Shown here piece by piece: positions 44,191-56,010 of a stretch of DNA of 64,000 nt. The DNA comes from Fasciola hepatica. Its lineage: Eukaryota; Platyhelminthes; Trematoda; Plagiorchiida; Fasciolidae. A model generated the notes under the pieces. That model made no database searches. It was not told the DNA's origin and was given only the letters and a program-made list of their open reading frames with translations. Both the position numbers and the translations under genes were made by a program. Location of the stretch: assembly GCA_948099385.1 (NCBI GenBank), contig CANUEZ040000164.1:1502501-1566500 (forward strand), read 5' to 3'. Within the stretch, counting starts at the first letter, position 1; each line of letters begins with the position of its first letter.

Positions 44191-45600
44191 TCGACAACCT
44201 CGTGTTGCCCGCTGTTCCCGGTATCAATTTCGAGGATCTGGCACAGGATCCTGAGCATCAGCAGACCATTCACGATACAAGTCTCCGAGTGTGGACTTTG
44301 CCTCTTCTGTCATTTTCTGGCACTATCCTCTGCGACACCACTTCGGATCGCCCAAGGCCAATCCTACCACCTACACATCGCCTATCTGTTTTCGATGTGT
44401 TGCAAGACCTATCCCATCCTGGCATCAAGGCCGCACGCGAACTGGTCAGTGCCCGATTCGCTTGGCCCTACGTGGACCTCGAAGTTTTTCAGTGGGCATG
44501 TAACTGCCTTGCTTCTAAGCGAGCCAAAATTCAACGACATACTACCAGTCCGGTCGGATCTCTAGAGATTCGAGACGCTTGCTCCACTCACTTGTGCGTC
44601 GACATTGTGTAACCTTTGCCACCATCCCGAGATATGATCTATCCACTCACTTGTACTGATCATTTCGCTCGCTCGCTCGAGATCATACCCATTCAGGATG
44701 TAATCAGTGAAACTGTAGCCTGTGCTCTCATGGAACACTGGATTTCCCATTTTGGCTGTCCTACCACATTAACCACCGGTCGAGGAGCTCAGTTCAAACC
44801 TGCCACTTTCGACAATCTTCCCCAGCTGACCAGCACTAAAAGCATTCGCAGTGCTGCTTATCATCCCCAAACCAATGGCTAGGTCGAACGCGTTCACCGG
44901 CACCTCAAAACCTCGCTCAGTGTCCACAACAGTCCTCAATGGAAGGATGTCTTACCACTGGCGTTATTGAGCATTCGCATTACACTGTGCAGCGACACGG
45001 CCTGCACACCTGCTTCCATGACATTCAGCACCACTGCTCGTCTTCCCGGTGAATCTGTCGCATCCAGGGTGAGCGCACCTGTCGCAAGCCTTGGAGATTA
45101 CACTCAACGTCTCACGATCTGCTTGAGTCAGAAGGATGGTATTCCCGTCCGTTCGGTAGCCCAACCATCGTCTATTCCCGGCCACCTGCATGCATGCAAG
45201 CACGTTCTTCTGCGCTTGCTGAGCCGCCGCCCGTTGACTCCAGCACAAAGTCATTCGGCTTTTAAAGAAAACATTCATTATCGATGTCAATGGTCGTCAA
45301 TAAACCATCGGCGCCGATCACCCTAAGCCAGCATTCGTCGACCCGGAAACGTAGCCTGCGGCGATGCCCGCCGATGGCCAAAGCACGGACGGTTTCCCGA
45401 CTTCAATAACGTCTAGCTCCAACAAGCGTGAGTCACAGTTCTACCCCCTACTAAGCCCCGCTAGGTCTGGTAGGTATGTTCGTTTCCTTGCTGGATTCGT
45501 TGACTTTATTGTTTTTACACAGATGTTCGTTTTTTTTGTATTACACACTGCCCCTAGTCTTTCCGGTCTCTTCCAGGGTCAGTCGCTTTAACCTGGAAAC
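44191..45600 (+). pseudogene. pol: GYP-A integrase
   Basis: The zinc-binding region reads HRLSVFDVLQDLSHPGIKAARELVSARFAWP (44,375-44,470) and WACNCLASKRAKIQRH, where the second Cys pair is damaged (C-N-C, then S for C). Core: HLCVDIV (44,590, first catalytic Asp present), TCTDHFARSLEIIPI, EHWISHFGCPTTLTTGRGAQF (44,732-44,795), where the second catalytic Asp is Gly, AAYHPQTNG, a TAG stop, then VERVHRHLK with the catalytic Glu. The C-terminal part has TARLPGESV and LHACKHVLLR (45,028-45,215). A final ARSGRYVRFLAGF (45,452-45,490) resembles the basic tail of such proteins. The missing Asp alone would abolish activity. Confidence 0.9.
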
Positions 45601-46507
45601 GATCTGGCACACAACTAACAAGGGACATGTGTAACCATTTAGACATTACCATTTTTTGTTCACCTGCCTTGTACATCATTTGGCACGCCCCGGTCCCCGC
45701 TTAAGGTTTCTGGATAGACAGCGTTGGGAGAGGATGCTCCAGCAGTTCACGCGTGAGTGACCTTTCTATGGCTATACGTGGCCCAGCGGTCCTCAGATCA
45801 CCTTAGATGTGCCAAGCACAAATCTTTTCCAGCCGGAAGTATCCACCTAGATTTTGGTTCAACCCACGACGCTCTCTTGGGTCTAAGTTCTCTTGCTCGG
45901 AGGCTCTCCTAGGGGGGACTGATGTAGCGGCTTTGCAGACACCAAACTCCCTAAAAAGCAATTGCAAGCTGAAAACTCAGGCGCGTCTTGTTAACGAATA
46001 GGTATTTTTCACTTAATTTTGCTTGGAAATGACAACCGCTCCCGAGGAGCGGCCAATTCCGGTGTCAGGTCCTCTTCTAGATATAGGCAATCTTCCTTTT
46101 CGAATCGTTCCTCTCAGCCGCATAAAGTGGCTTATAGTCAGAACAAAATTACTTCAAGGTACTTTCCTTCATCCAGACCCGATTCAACCAGTGCGGCATC
46201 ATTATTATCTTCAGTGGGACACATGGTCATACCTTAGAAGTCCTTTAGGACATTTCAGTGATCCACATCAGCCCTTCACTAGGGTACGCAACCGGCTTAG
46301 CAAAAGTTGACCAGGCTTTTCGACAGGTCAGAGATTCGGTTTCGCCTCGGTTCCTTCAATCGACTGGTTGCCTAAATTCTGTTTTGTTTAAGTCCATCTG
46401 GTACCAGAAAGTCAACAGCATCGCTAACGTAAGTCACGCTGAGCAGGAGTAAAGGAGCGCTCCAGCTCGTCAGCTCTGGTCATCAGCTCATTCATTCACC
46501 AACCGCC
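45601..46507 (+). other. GYP-A 3' non-coding region containing R1 copy 2
   Basis: Lies between the integrase end and the right LTR. The only recognised element is R1 at 46,030-46,320. At 0.9 kb this is long for a Gypsy 3' region, so part may be inserted DNA. Confidence 0.5.
46030..46320 (+). repeat. R1 dispersed repeat, copy 2
   Basis: Matches 19,963-20,285 in reverse orientation; see copy 1. Because it lies in the 3' region of GYP-A, R1 may be a part of a Gypsy 3' end or an independent element. Confidence 0.65.
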
Positions 46508-46670
46508 TGCCATTTATACAGGGTAACCAATATAATTACCAGAACCCATCAATAGCTATCATCCTGTGTCTCCATTTTCTGGAGGGCAATTGAGTCCCCA
46601 AATCGTGCGTGCGTCTGAAACATCTTGCTCCCCTTGACCACATAGTTCATCTCTTTTGCATGCCTTTTTT
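46508..46670 (+). repeat. GYP-A 3' LTR (approximate)
   Basis: Pairs with 40,556-40,720. The right limit is inferred from where similarity fades. Confidence 0.7.
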
Positions 46671-47103
46671 TCTAAACAGGAAGCCGCCGTTCTTAAGCCG
46701 GCCAAAATCCAAGCATAAATTCACATTTTGATCTCGGTACTCCAGTACCATGGAGTCACATTACCACCTAACCCTTGTTATCCCAATAGTTATCTCTAGT
46801 GATAATACGAACCTTTTCCTCGCAAAAGGTCTGTTATTTGCTACATTATCCTCCACATCTGACTCACAACCAGGTGCAAACTCTTCGCGATCATTTGTTC
46901 TATCCTCTGACATGAGCTAACTAGTTCGCTCCGATCTAACTGCACATCAAAAGTATTGGAAGCGCACCAGGCAAACCCTCGATTTTAATTACGCTGATCA
47001 GGACGTACCTTCTCTATGTCTCTAGGCTCCATGCCTTCGATATCGGACCAGGGTACTGATAAACCAAAATTCAGTTTACCCATCCTAGGCTAAATTAGGG
47101 AAC

Positions 47104-47165
47104 TCAGTACACGACGCAGAGGCTCAGTGGTTCAGCCCTACTGTCTGTCTGCAACGCAGTCCTGA
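47104..47165 (+). repeat. possible tRNA-derived SINE fragment
   Basis: cgcagaggctcagtggttca resembles a pol III A box (T/A-R-G-C-N-N-A-G-T-G-G) in a tRNA-like setting. No convincing B box follows, and no second copy was found in the window. Confidence 0.25.
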
Positions 47166-49497
47166 CTGTTTACCACAAAATAATCTCTTCGGGACAAGTC
47201 AGCACCGCGGTCTATTGTATATTTTGGTCTACGACTCTAGATGCTAGAGTCCGTACACACAGGGATCTGGCCCAAAGCAATTAAATGTTCCTAAATAAAC
47301 TCACCACTGGCAGCCGGGCTTCATTTTTAATCTTAACACATTGTAGGAGCTGCGTGAAGAGCTCCACTTCTGTGTGAATTGGGGTTTCGACAATCATGAT
47401 TCCCATGGAATAGTCCCATGCAGTAATGGACGCCAGCCGACCCCGAATTTTGTGTCCCACTCGAACCGGCTTGGAGCAATCGACCTTACACAAATTGCGA
47501 GTGTTTCTACGGCCCATCTGTGAACTCCCCCTGCTGTGATTGCCTCCCTGCACAGAGCTGGTGACCAAAGAGACGACAATAAAAAGAAGAGAAAAAACAC
47601 CTTGCTGTTTTGTCTTCCAAGCACACCAGCCTTGTCACATGAGACCCATGACTCCGGGCTGCGGTGTTGCTACGGAATAACTAATGTAGTTTGCCCTTCC
47701 CCACCGCGGCTTGTTGTGTGCGGTCCATGTTTCAGATTAGGCTTATGAGCAGTGGTTATCCGTTAGAAGCAGCTCCGCCTTCTCTGACAGCCAGATATCT
47801 GACCGTGGAAAAAGTGAAAATTAAAAACTTCTAAAATTTTGCGGGTACCTCTTTTAGCTCCACTTACTGAATGCTAATAGATGGGTGTCTTAAAACTCCT
47901 ATCTGAAGCGAGCCTTACCGCCATCTACTGTGAGTGCTGAATGTGGACCGTCAGAGCTCGCTTCCCTGACATATATTCCTTTCTGTCTCGTCCCACCTCC
48001 CACTGTTTGCAAACCAGCCCCAGAATTGGTGTATTCTTGCTTTGCAGTATGCTGACGGCGATAAAAGTATCACGTTAACCATAAAATTTCCACTTCACGA
48101 GATAACCTTGTTCGCATTCAAGTATAATCTCGGGGTGCCAGCACGGTCAAGTCGGAGCTCAGCCGTACCCACCTTTGCGCTTCTCGGTGCAAGACTAGTT
48201 TTCCTTCATTCTCCACCAATGATATTCTTATCGGACTCTTCTGAAATCGCATTCTGATTTTACTCACACTTTTTCCTGTATAAGAAACCCATTAAACCAG
48301 GAGAGGCAGTAACAAATATAGTCCTACGCTCGCAGGACGCTAATCCCGTACACTCAAAGCTATTCCTTCAAACCCGTCATACAGCCTCGGCGGTGGCCTC
48401 CATTCTGCATAAGCAATTGGTACTGAGGGTAACCATACTGACTTCTCCCTTAATGTTAAAGCCTTTGGTCTCTTCAGCACCCGAGCCTCGACAAGTCAAA
48501 GCACAAATCATTATTCTTTTTGTGTGCTTGCAAGTTTTCTCACTCGGTATTAGCGGAATTTCCACCATGTAGTAATACGGCTCAACCCCCCAGCCCAAAG
48601 CCTACACCTTTTAGACTCGTGATATGAAACCCAGACCAGAATGCTGTATGGGTACCACTGACCGTCCGGAGGAAACTTCATCCTTGCCCCACTTACATCA
48701 ACCCAACCAAGTCACTATAAATTGTCACTGTTTACTTTCATAACCTATAGCTAGAGCCACGTCCGGAGAGCAAACCCCATCTATTTCAGGTTCTCAAAAT
48801 CTCGTCATCGCTCACTATCTCAGTCTCTCCAGTTGCTGGCCAAGGATTAGTTCCGGCTGCTGCCGGAAGAAGCCTTAACGGACTCTCATAGCCACCGGCA
48901 AAGCGATCAAGTCACTCGGTATAAAAAGCCCTTATCCCTTCCCAGTATATAGATTAGAGTCTGCGAAAGCAAAGCCTCTACTACGATATCACTGCTGGAG
49001 CCCGCACAATAACCAGTTCTCGCGGAACCCACCACTGTCAGTTTTCCGTTTGGTCCTTCACATCCGGCCACATCCGAAGGCTTACCGTCATGCCCGTTAC
49101 TCCTCCAGAAGTCCCTTACCTAAGGGATGGTGCACATTACTAATGCCAGTCGCTCCCTGGCTATTCCTGGATCCTCTTTGGATCAACCGGACATCACAAC
49201 TGGAATATGCAGCACAAAAATTCGCTGCTGTTAAAATTTCTATGGCTTATCTAAATGCGAGACTGCCTCCCCCTCATCCATGTTCCACGGTACTGGAGCC
49301 GAAAAGCACTGAGATTCAGTAATTCCACACATTTGTCAGCATATCGGCATAGGAGGGCCCGAGACCAAGTGGAGATCCCTTACTCTGGCACCCATTGAAG
49401 GGCTTTACTCTTCCCTCGATCTGTGTCCTGCTTGAAATCGGTTATTCAGTGATCCAGGATCCCCCATTCTAGCTGTTTCCTAACTAAATCTTACTGG

Positions 49498-49690
49498 TTA
49501 TTGATTGTGGAACTGAACTCGCCTATTTTGTATGATTACCCTTCTTTTCATGTTCACCAATATACCCGATGGCATTTTCACACAATTTGTTTCATGTCTC
49601 CCTGCTTTCCAAATTACTACGTTTATTGATCTCCGGTAGATCCTTTGCTCATTCCGTGCACTTTTGGTATATAATGCATCTTTAGAGTCA
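49498..49690 (-). repeat. reversed single copy of the 141-bp repeat
   Basis: On the minus strand, caataaacg, agggagacatgaaacaaatt and gtgaacatgaaaag align with the units at 12,690-12,975 over about 150 bp. The match is moderate. Confidence 0.55.
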
Positions 49691-50779
49691 TTTGTCATCG
49701 CCCTTTCCAGTACCCCAACGGGGCACCTTAACCCATATCGGATCGGAACCAGCAGCACAAACAACTATTAGTTTGAGCTATTCCAACTTTTGCTCATTGT
49801 GCGGTTATATTCCCGAACTTCTGAATCACATGTTTGAAGTTCGTGCAGAGTCTACGGTACTGATTACCATTGTACAGTATGATCATGAGCTTGCGAGTGC
49901 GTTCCCAATGTGTTCGTGAAATATACCATTATTGTCATTGTCTGCAAATTTGTAACATGCTGTCTTTAAAAGGGGTGAAATAGACTGAAGGCAAGAGGCG
50001 GTGTAGCGCTGTTATAGAAGATTGGCGAAGGCCATTTGAGGGCCCCGTTCAGTTGGGCCTCCAGTAGTGCGCATGCCAAATCCCGCTCTACTGAGATCGA
50101 GATGAATCTAGCCTGCAGCTTATGTGAGTATAAAGCACAGCCAAAGACAAAAGGGGAAGAAGTCGAGCTTTTTCGGATGCTGAGAGCCCTGTTGGCCAGG
50201 ACAAAGAAGTTCACCCCGTTGGGAATCTTATCCTTCCGGAAGTCTACAGGGAAGCTGAGATGACGCTGAGGAGACAAACGGGGAAACAAGCTTCTGCAGT
50301 TGGTGCTGTTACGTGGACGTACACAGCACGCGACGCAGGCTAACATGCACATGAGTAGGCAACACTCGCCCCTTCTAGCCTGGGTCATAATAGGGCATAA
50401 AAAGGAAGTTGAAGAAATGAAGTTTGAGGAGCCCGTGGGGGAGTGTCTATTTGGTTCTGAGGGTTAGAATATGACTCAACTAGGGGCCAAATAGAAGGGT
50501 GTTACTTGGGGGCTTTGGCGGATTATATATGAATCAAATAGGGCAGCTAGAGAAATTCAGTGGACACGGAACCACACAAAAGATCACGCAGAAGAACGGA
50601 AGAAAAGACGGGGCTACTGAGACTTACATGAGAGTTTGCACTTCTGAGGGTGGCTAGCAGTGGAAATCAACCGCCATGGTAGAAGTCAGAAGTCCATACG
50701 GAAGTACTCACTAGTAGGTAACGATGGGTGACGTGCAAGTCATACAAAACCTAGATGGCAAGGAATAACTTCAAGATGG

Positions 50780-51760
50780 CCAGAAACAGAGCCTGAGCAA
50801 TACAAAAAGTAAAAGAATATTCTTCCGAGCACAGGCTAGCTGCATCGGTGCCCGTGAACCCAAAGCAGATCCACGCTTACATCCGATCCCAAAAACAAAT
50901 GGCAAGGTGTGGCCACTTTGGAAGTGGCATAGGGAAGACTAGCTCCAAGCGCCGAGGACAATACCAATAAGCTCTTGGAGTTATCCGACGGCGTAAATCG
51001 ACTGGCAAGTAGTTAAGAGCAAGAACAAAGTTCTTGGAGGTTCCGATGACGGGGCTAAATGAAAGGCAACTTAGAGAGGGCACTGTTCCGGGGGACTGGA
51101 GAAAGGCAGCAGTGGTAGGAATTTACGGCAAATGGCCGAAAATTGCCCGCAGGTTACCTCATTTTAGCAGTGTGAGTGCCTGAGGCGAACAGTTGTGAAA
51201 CAGATCTCTGGGCATTCGGTTCAACATAACTTCATATCACATGCCCAGTATGGGTTAGTAGCGGGAAAATCTCGGTTGGCTGATCTCCTGCTTTTCCTCG
51301 ATTAAATAGGCAAGTACCTGGACGAAGGACAGTCGATTTCTGTCAGTTACATGGACATCAGCAAGTCATTTGATTCCGTGAGCGTCAAGTTTTTGTACGT
51401 CATACTGCCTTCTGTAGGAGGAGTTAGAAAGACACTGCAGAGGGTAGTTTTCTAAAAGGATGAACACTTGTTTTTGAGGAGGGTAGTCATGTCTCCAGAC
51501 CGGAAGTTGCTACTAGCGGACTGTCACAGGACCCGACCCTCGGCTCCCTGCTCCCCCTAATCTTCACCAACTGTCTACGACTTGAACACACCATGGACTG
51601 CCGTTTGCCGGGGAAGTTGAAATAGCTGAAAAGACAGAAGTTAACCTGTGACCCACACAAGACCAGTCGCGCAGATAGGGACTTCGGCTTGACCTGGCCA
51701 TGTCTCGACGCCTGATCACAAACATAGGAGCAGCGGGGATGGTGTAGAATAGTTAAAATG
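50780..51760 (+). pseudogene. LINE-4: decayed LINE linker and RT
   Basis: The linker between endonuclease and RT reads EHRLAASVPVNPKQIHAYIRSQKQMARC (50,828-50,915). RT blocks follow: TVPGDWRKAAVVGIYGK (51,082-51,132), a damaged V-S-L-T region, SISVSYMDISKSFDSVSV (51,330-51,385; compare the usual 'LDF-KAFD-V' block), and DPTLGSLLPLIFTN (51,535-51,575) for the 'GSVLGPLLF-IFIN' block. The catalytic FADD is not found. The end is followed after about 60 bp by the R2 repeat. Confidence 0.75.
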
Positions 51761-51813
51761 GTCTCTCAGATCGAGGATTTCCCCGAAGTACTAAAATAAT
51801 ATTTTCAAACCCC

Positions 51814-52009
51814 CAAAACCGTGCACCTCAGTAACAAATATGGCCAGGAGAGAACTTCTTCGAGTTGGATCCACCACGTCGTGTAGAGGGCCGAAGACTT
51901 TCGTTCTGATCTACCAAACCTTACTTGAGCTGTATCTGGAGTACTTTGTGTAAGCCTGAGCAGCGTACCACTAGAAGGATATAAAATGTCTGGAGAGGGT
52001 ACAGGGGTT
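51814..52009 (+). repeat. R2 dispersed repeat, copy 2
   Basis: See copy 1 at 21,688. It lies between the LINE-4 and LINE-5 relics. Confidence 0.9.
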
Positions 52010-52439
52010 CATACTCAGCACTCTGTCACCCGGTTTCCTAAGAATCAGCTTTGCACTTCCCAGTGCAATTTAATCGCTTTCTCTAATGGTGCTTCACGGA
52101 CAGACTGTTAACCAAGTTGGATCTCAGGAGGAAATAATACCCCGTGCGAAAATAAAAAAATGTGAGACGGCCGAGGAATATGGTGACATCCAAGGCAATA
52201 CTTGCCAGAACAGCTACTACCGGACTTGCAGCAATATTGCAAAGAGAGCACACGACCTAAATACTAAATAAAGTTATTTCCAACGGAACTGAATGGCGTT
52301 TCAGACCACTATGCTTAAAGTACGGTCTGGACCAACAAATCTGTTGGACAGTAATCAGACAGCCCAAAAAACTTAGAAGTTTGCTGCCATAACCAAGGCA
52401 AAAGGGGCGCAAAATGCTAAGAAGGAACTACTGGCTGTG

Positions 52440-53160
52440 TTGTTTGGGTGAAGAGTAGAGGAGGCAGTTGCCCTGGCCAAGTACGCAGGCTTTCCAGGCT
52501 CTTGGGGATCCGGCAGCCACAAATGATGGAAAAGGTTGCTTCAAAGAAGCCTCGGCAACACCGAGGGGTTTCGGAAGCACTGGTCCCGGCATCAGACCTG
52601 TGATCATGTTTAATCTTCCCGAGCTTGGTTCAATGCCACTTTCAAATTGTGAAACTGACGAGAATAAAGCCTCTTGTTGGATACAAATACAGATTGCATT
52701 GTCCAAATTGCGCCCTATAGGCTTTACGCAATTGACCAAGAGTGGAGGCTTCCGAGTTTTGAGAATTCCCGGGTAACTGAAGGCGTCCTAATGGTTGGGT
52801 GGCGGCACTGGGGACTTTCTGGCATCAGCGGGACTTCTAAGCTGTGGTTCTGAGGTCCTCATTAGACCGATTCTGCCAACATTCAGTAAGAATGTTTCGA
52901 CAAATGCAACACATCAAGATCGAACTCCGCTGTGGGCACTTAGTATATTCCTGCTTTGGATCCCTGATCCCCTCAGCCTCAACCCTAGAGACTGAAAGGA
53001 CCCCTACCTTCATCGGGGGATACTGGTACCAGTAAATTTAGTGATCGACGGATAAGTGGCCAGCAGCATCAACCAGTTGCTACGGCTGCATCACTTAAAG
53101 GACATCCTTCGGCCCCTCTTCGGATCGACCTCTGCCCCAATGCACAATGGGGGGCAAAAG
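52440..53160 (+). pseudogene. LINE-5 ORF1 remnant (tentative)
   Basis: An open stretch (52,468-52,776) contains IRPVIMFNLPE, similar to the 'R--V-I-N-PE' start of the RNA-binding region in LINE ORF1 proteins. The rest is frameshifted. Its place before the LINE-5 endonuclease supports the call, which is weak by sequence alone. Confidence 0.4.
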
Positions 53161-53389
53161 CCAACCACTAGGGTCGGCTGAACCCCCAATGGCAAACCAG
53201 CCAAAGCTCTCCTTGCAAAACTCTCCGGAAACAGAAGTAAAATGCAATAGCCAGCTTAAAGTTCAAACAGAGCCATCTTGCCGGTTCAAGTAGAGCTGGC
53301 AGCCTAATTACGGTTGAAAGGACAGGGGCTTCTCCCAAGACCGCTAAGCAGGCGGACTCCGGTCTGTATTTATCTGGATAACCACCAGT

Positions 53390-54260
53390 ATCCCTGTAGT
53401 GATCACTGAAGAGACTTTGCCTCCACCGAGCAAAATCTTGAAGGTCGCAACCTGGAATGGAACATATACAAACGGCCAAAGCCTGCGCAACAAACCTGCT
53501 GAACTGCACCTCTCGAGCACCAAGTACAAAGCGCTGGTAGTTGGGATAACAAAATATGGTTGTATGAGCGAGTCCCTGGTTCAGAGCTTGAGATCCGAAG
53601 TGTGGATATCACCAGCCTTAATCAAACAGGAAATTTATGCGTGGGTGTGCTCTGTACCCTAGTGAAGAGATGAAGGCGACAGGTCTTTCGGGTTCAACTC
53701 TAGACAAACTGCTGGAGGCAGCATGGTTTACTACATGACCGACGGTAAATACCACATTTCTTGTACGCGTGACCTGCAAAACTCCGAACTGCACTGAACC
53801 CACCAACTTTCTCATTCTGGAAGCACTGCAACTCATGGGTTCACTGCAAAATGACCATTTGCTTGTGATGAGTGACTTCGATTTTCCCGAGGTCTGCTTC
53901 GCCACCATATCTTGCTACGCTAGTCATAGTTACATACCTTCAGCATTCTTCGAAACAATAAACTTTCTGGGCTGTCAAGAGCACGTTAGGCCTTCCACAC
54001 GACGGAAGGGGACTCTCACTTCATTGGCGCAGGATTTGCAGCTTATCAACGAATCACAGATGATTGACTGGCTCATGGTTATTGGACCCTTAGAGCTTTG
54101 GGATCATGGGGTCATCAGGTTTAGGTTGACGCACGCTGTTTTGCTAGGAGCTAGAAGGTCCACCAAGTGGAATCTGTCTCTGGTAAGTTCCTCTGCCGTG
54201 AAGGATATTTTATCCAGGGCGCGGTGGTTACAGGGCCAGTCCTGCTTTGAGGAGCGTTAA
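53390..54260 (+). pseudogene. LINE-5 endonuclease
   Basis: LKVATWNGTYTNGQSLRNKPAEL (53,431 on) is the N-terminal 'N-N-SLR-K--EL' block of an apurinic-type LINE endonuclease. VVGITKYGC replaces 'I-ITETW', so the catalytic Glu is not conserved. After a frameshifted gap, NDHLLVMSDFDFPEVCF (53,851-53,900) is the 'GDFN-P' block, followed by TRRKGTLTSL and, near 54,105, DHGVIRFRLT for the 'SDH' block. Two frames are used. It leads to the linker and RT downstream. Confidence 0.87.
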
Positions 54261-56010
54261 AAAGGCGTAAGAGGAATTCTTCCGGAAATTATGCGAATGT
54301 TTGTGTCGCAAACGCGAGCACTAACCCTGAGACCCACATCGATAATGCACCGGCGCAGGCCGAAAGCCTTGAAAAGAAAAGTGGAATGGGATATTTATAG
54401 ATTAACACAGAGACCACGGGACTATGCCGAACACCTGCTCATCCAAAACCTCTGTAATGAGCGACGCAGTCAGGATAATTCTGATCATCAGAGGCTCCTC
54501 CTGCGCAAGGAGGTAACAGATCCAAGAGGCTTCTATAGCCACGCCTCCACAGTGACGCAAGTTAGACCCGGAATAACTGATGTGCAGCAAGCGGATGGAA
54601 TACTGAAAGAGAGCAACAAAGGAATGGCTGTTGTCTTGGCCTAGCAATACTCCTCAGTTTTTGCCTCGGAATGGACAAACCAGGCAAGTTACAGCACAGC
54701 GAAGCGAGGCACACCGCTGTACGTGGCACCGCTGATTTCCTTACCCGCACAAGTTGACGGCAGCTCGGTAGCCTTCAGTGGCGAAAATCGTCGGGGCTCT
54801 ACTGAATTCCGTCGCTAATACCGAAACAGAGTGCGAAGCAACTAGCTCTCACACCCTCAAAATCTTTTGAATCACCCCATGAGAGTTGAAAAGTCACTTG
54901 ACCGACAAAAAGCCTACGTGGTGTCACTGATTTTGAAGGGGGAAACAGGGAAGTACCGCAAATCAACTACTCCGTTGTACTTCTCTCCGTAGTCTCAAAA
55001 GTCACGTTAGGCTTCATCGATGATACTATCTTCCGGCTCATTGATGACGGCGATAAGCCGAATGTGCTCAGTACGGCTTCCAAGACGGTAGATAGCGCCA
55101 CAGCAAAATAATAGAAACGGTGGAGTGGTGCACCGAAAGGCTAGATGAAAGTTCAAAAAGAAGTCGTATTCCTAGATATCTTTGTGGCTTTTGATCGCAT
55201 TAGCCACTCACTTCTTCTAGAAAAACGGTCAAGATTTGGCTTCTCTTAGCCCCGGTCATTTGGGTGTCCAACCATCGGACTGGCCGAACATTCAGGGTCA
55301 GGATGAACGGAAGGCTATCCGGTAGCCATCGAGCACCGAGCGGAGCACCCCAGGGGTCCATACTCGGACCCAAATTGTTCACTATCTTTATAAACGGTTT
55401 CCTTCCTAGGGCACAGCCAAATATCCTACAGTTTGCCGACGACCAAACGGGCTGTCCAGAGGCTCGGGAAGAACTGGGTAGAGAAGCCTTGCAAAATGAC
55501 CTCGGAAGTCCGTTCCAGTGGTCGGTCGGCAAAGGTTTGCCGTTCAATTCGGCCAAATGCAAGGTTATGCACGTAGAGGGTGCCGGGCGAAGGACTACCC
55601 CTTAAAGTCAGAGCAGCGTAGCGAGTTACATAGGAAAGAGATGTTGTCAACATCGTTGCGCATGACGGGCCTCAGACCACAAACTGTGACACCTTGGCCA
55701 ACGGAGCCGTTTTCAAACTTAACTATTCAGGGGACTCCTAGAAATGATCACGTCTGAGACATATATATGCCATTCTGGCCGGACCGCGACTGAGGACAGA
55801 TATCCGGGCGTGCCCACCAGTACTCCGACGAGACATCAGCACAATAGATGGCGTTAAGTCGAAGGCCGTTAATTTAGGACGAATACTACGCAGTTTGACA
55901 CACCTCGACAGAGGCAGCTGACTAAACGGATACGGTATGGAATACCGAAGAACTAGAAGGGACCTGATTTCCCTGAGGGAATTTCTATGTTCCAAGAGAC
56001 ACTGGTTAAC
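54261..56010 (+). pseudogene. LINE-5 linker and reverse transcriptase
   Basis: Linker: DPRGFYSHASTVTQVRPGITD (54,525-54,585), then QYSSVFA. RT, with frameshifts: VVFLDIFVAFDRISHSLLLEKRSRFGF (55,162-55,245), SNHRTGRTFRVRMNGRLSGS (55,264), SGAPQGSILGPKLFTIFINGFL (55,338-55,405), QFADDQTG with both catalytic Asp (55,429-55,452), FQWSVGKGLPFNSAKCKVMHV. A later connection region reads VLRRDISTIDGV and MEYRRTRRDLISL (55,815-55,980), the usual C-terminal end. The palm is well preserved but the upstream RT is full of stops. Confidence 0.9.

Larger units (their letters stand above)
40556..46670 (+). mobile_element. GYP-A: Gypsy (CsRn1-like) LTR retrotransposon, decayed
   Basis: A direct repeat beginning tg(t/c)ca(c/t)ttatacagggtaa marks LTR starts at 40,556 and about 46,508; similarity runs for at least 110 bp and probably about 160. 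Between them lie gag, protease, RT, RNase H and integrase in Gypsy order on the plus strand. The wording resembles the CsRn1 group known from flukes. The RT is interrupted by 0.87 kb ending in the LINE-1 type tail. About 0.9 kb between the integrase end and the right LTR is non-coding and contains the R1 repeat. No duplication at the ends could be read and the LTR ends are approximate. Confidence 0.85.
46671..50779. other. unassigned 4.1-kb stretch
   Basis: No coding domain was recognised on either strand. Two short signals are listed separately (47,104 and 49,498). The sequence between 50,020 and 50,780 may be the upstream part of LINE-4, but no endonuclease motif could be read. Confidence 0.4.

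Noticed and set aside
49966..50388. 140-codon minus-strand open frame
   Set aside because: No recognisable motif; lies where LINE-4 upstream sequence on the plus strand is more likely.
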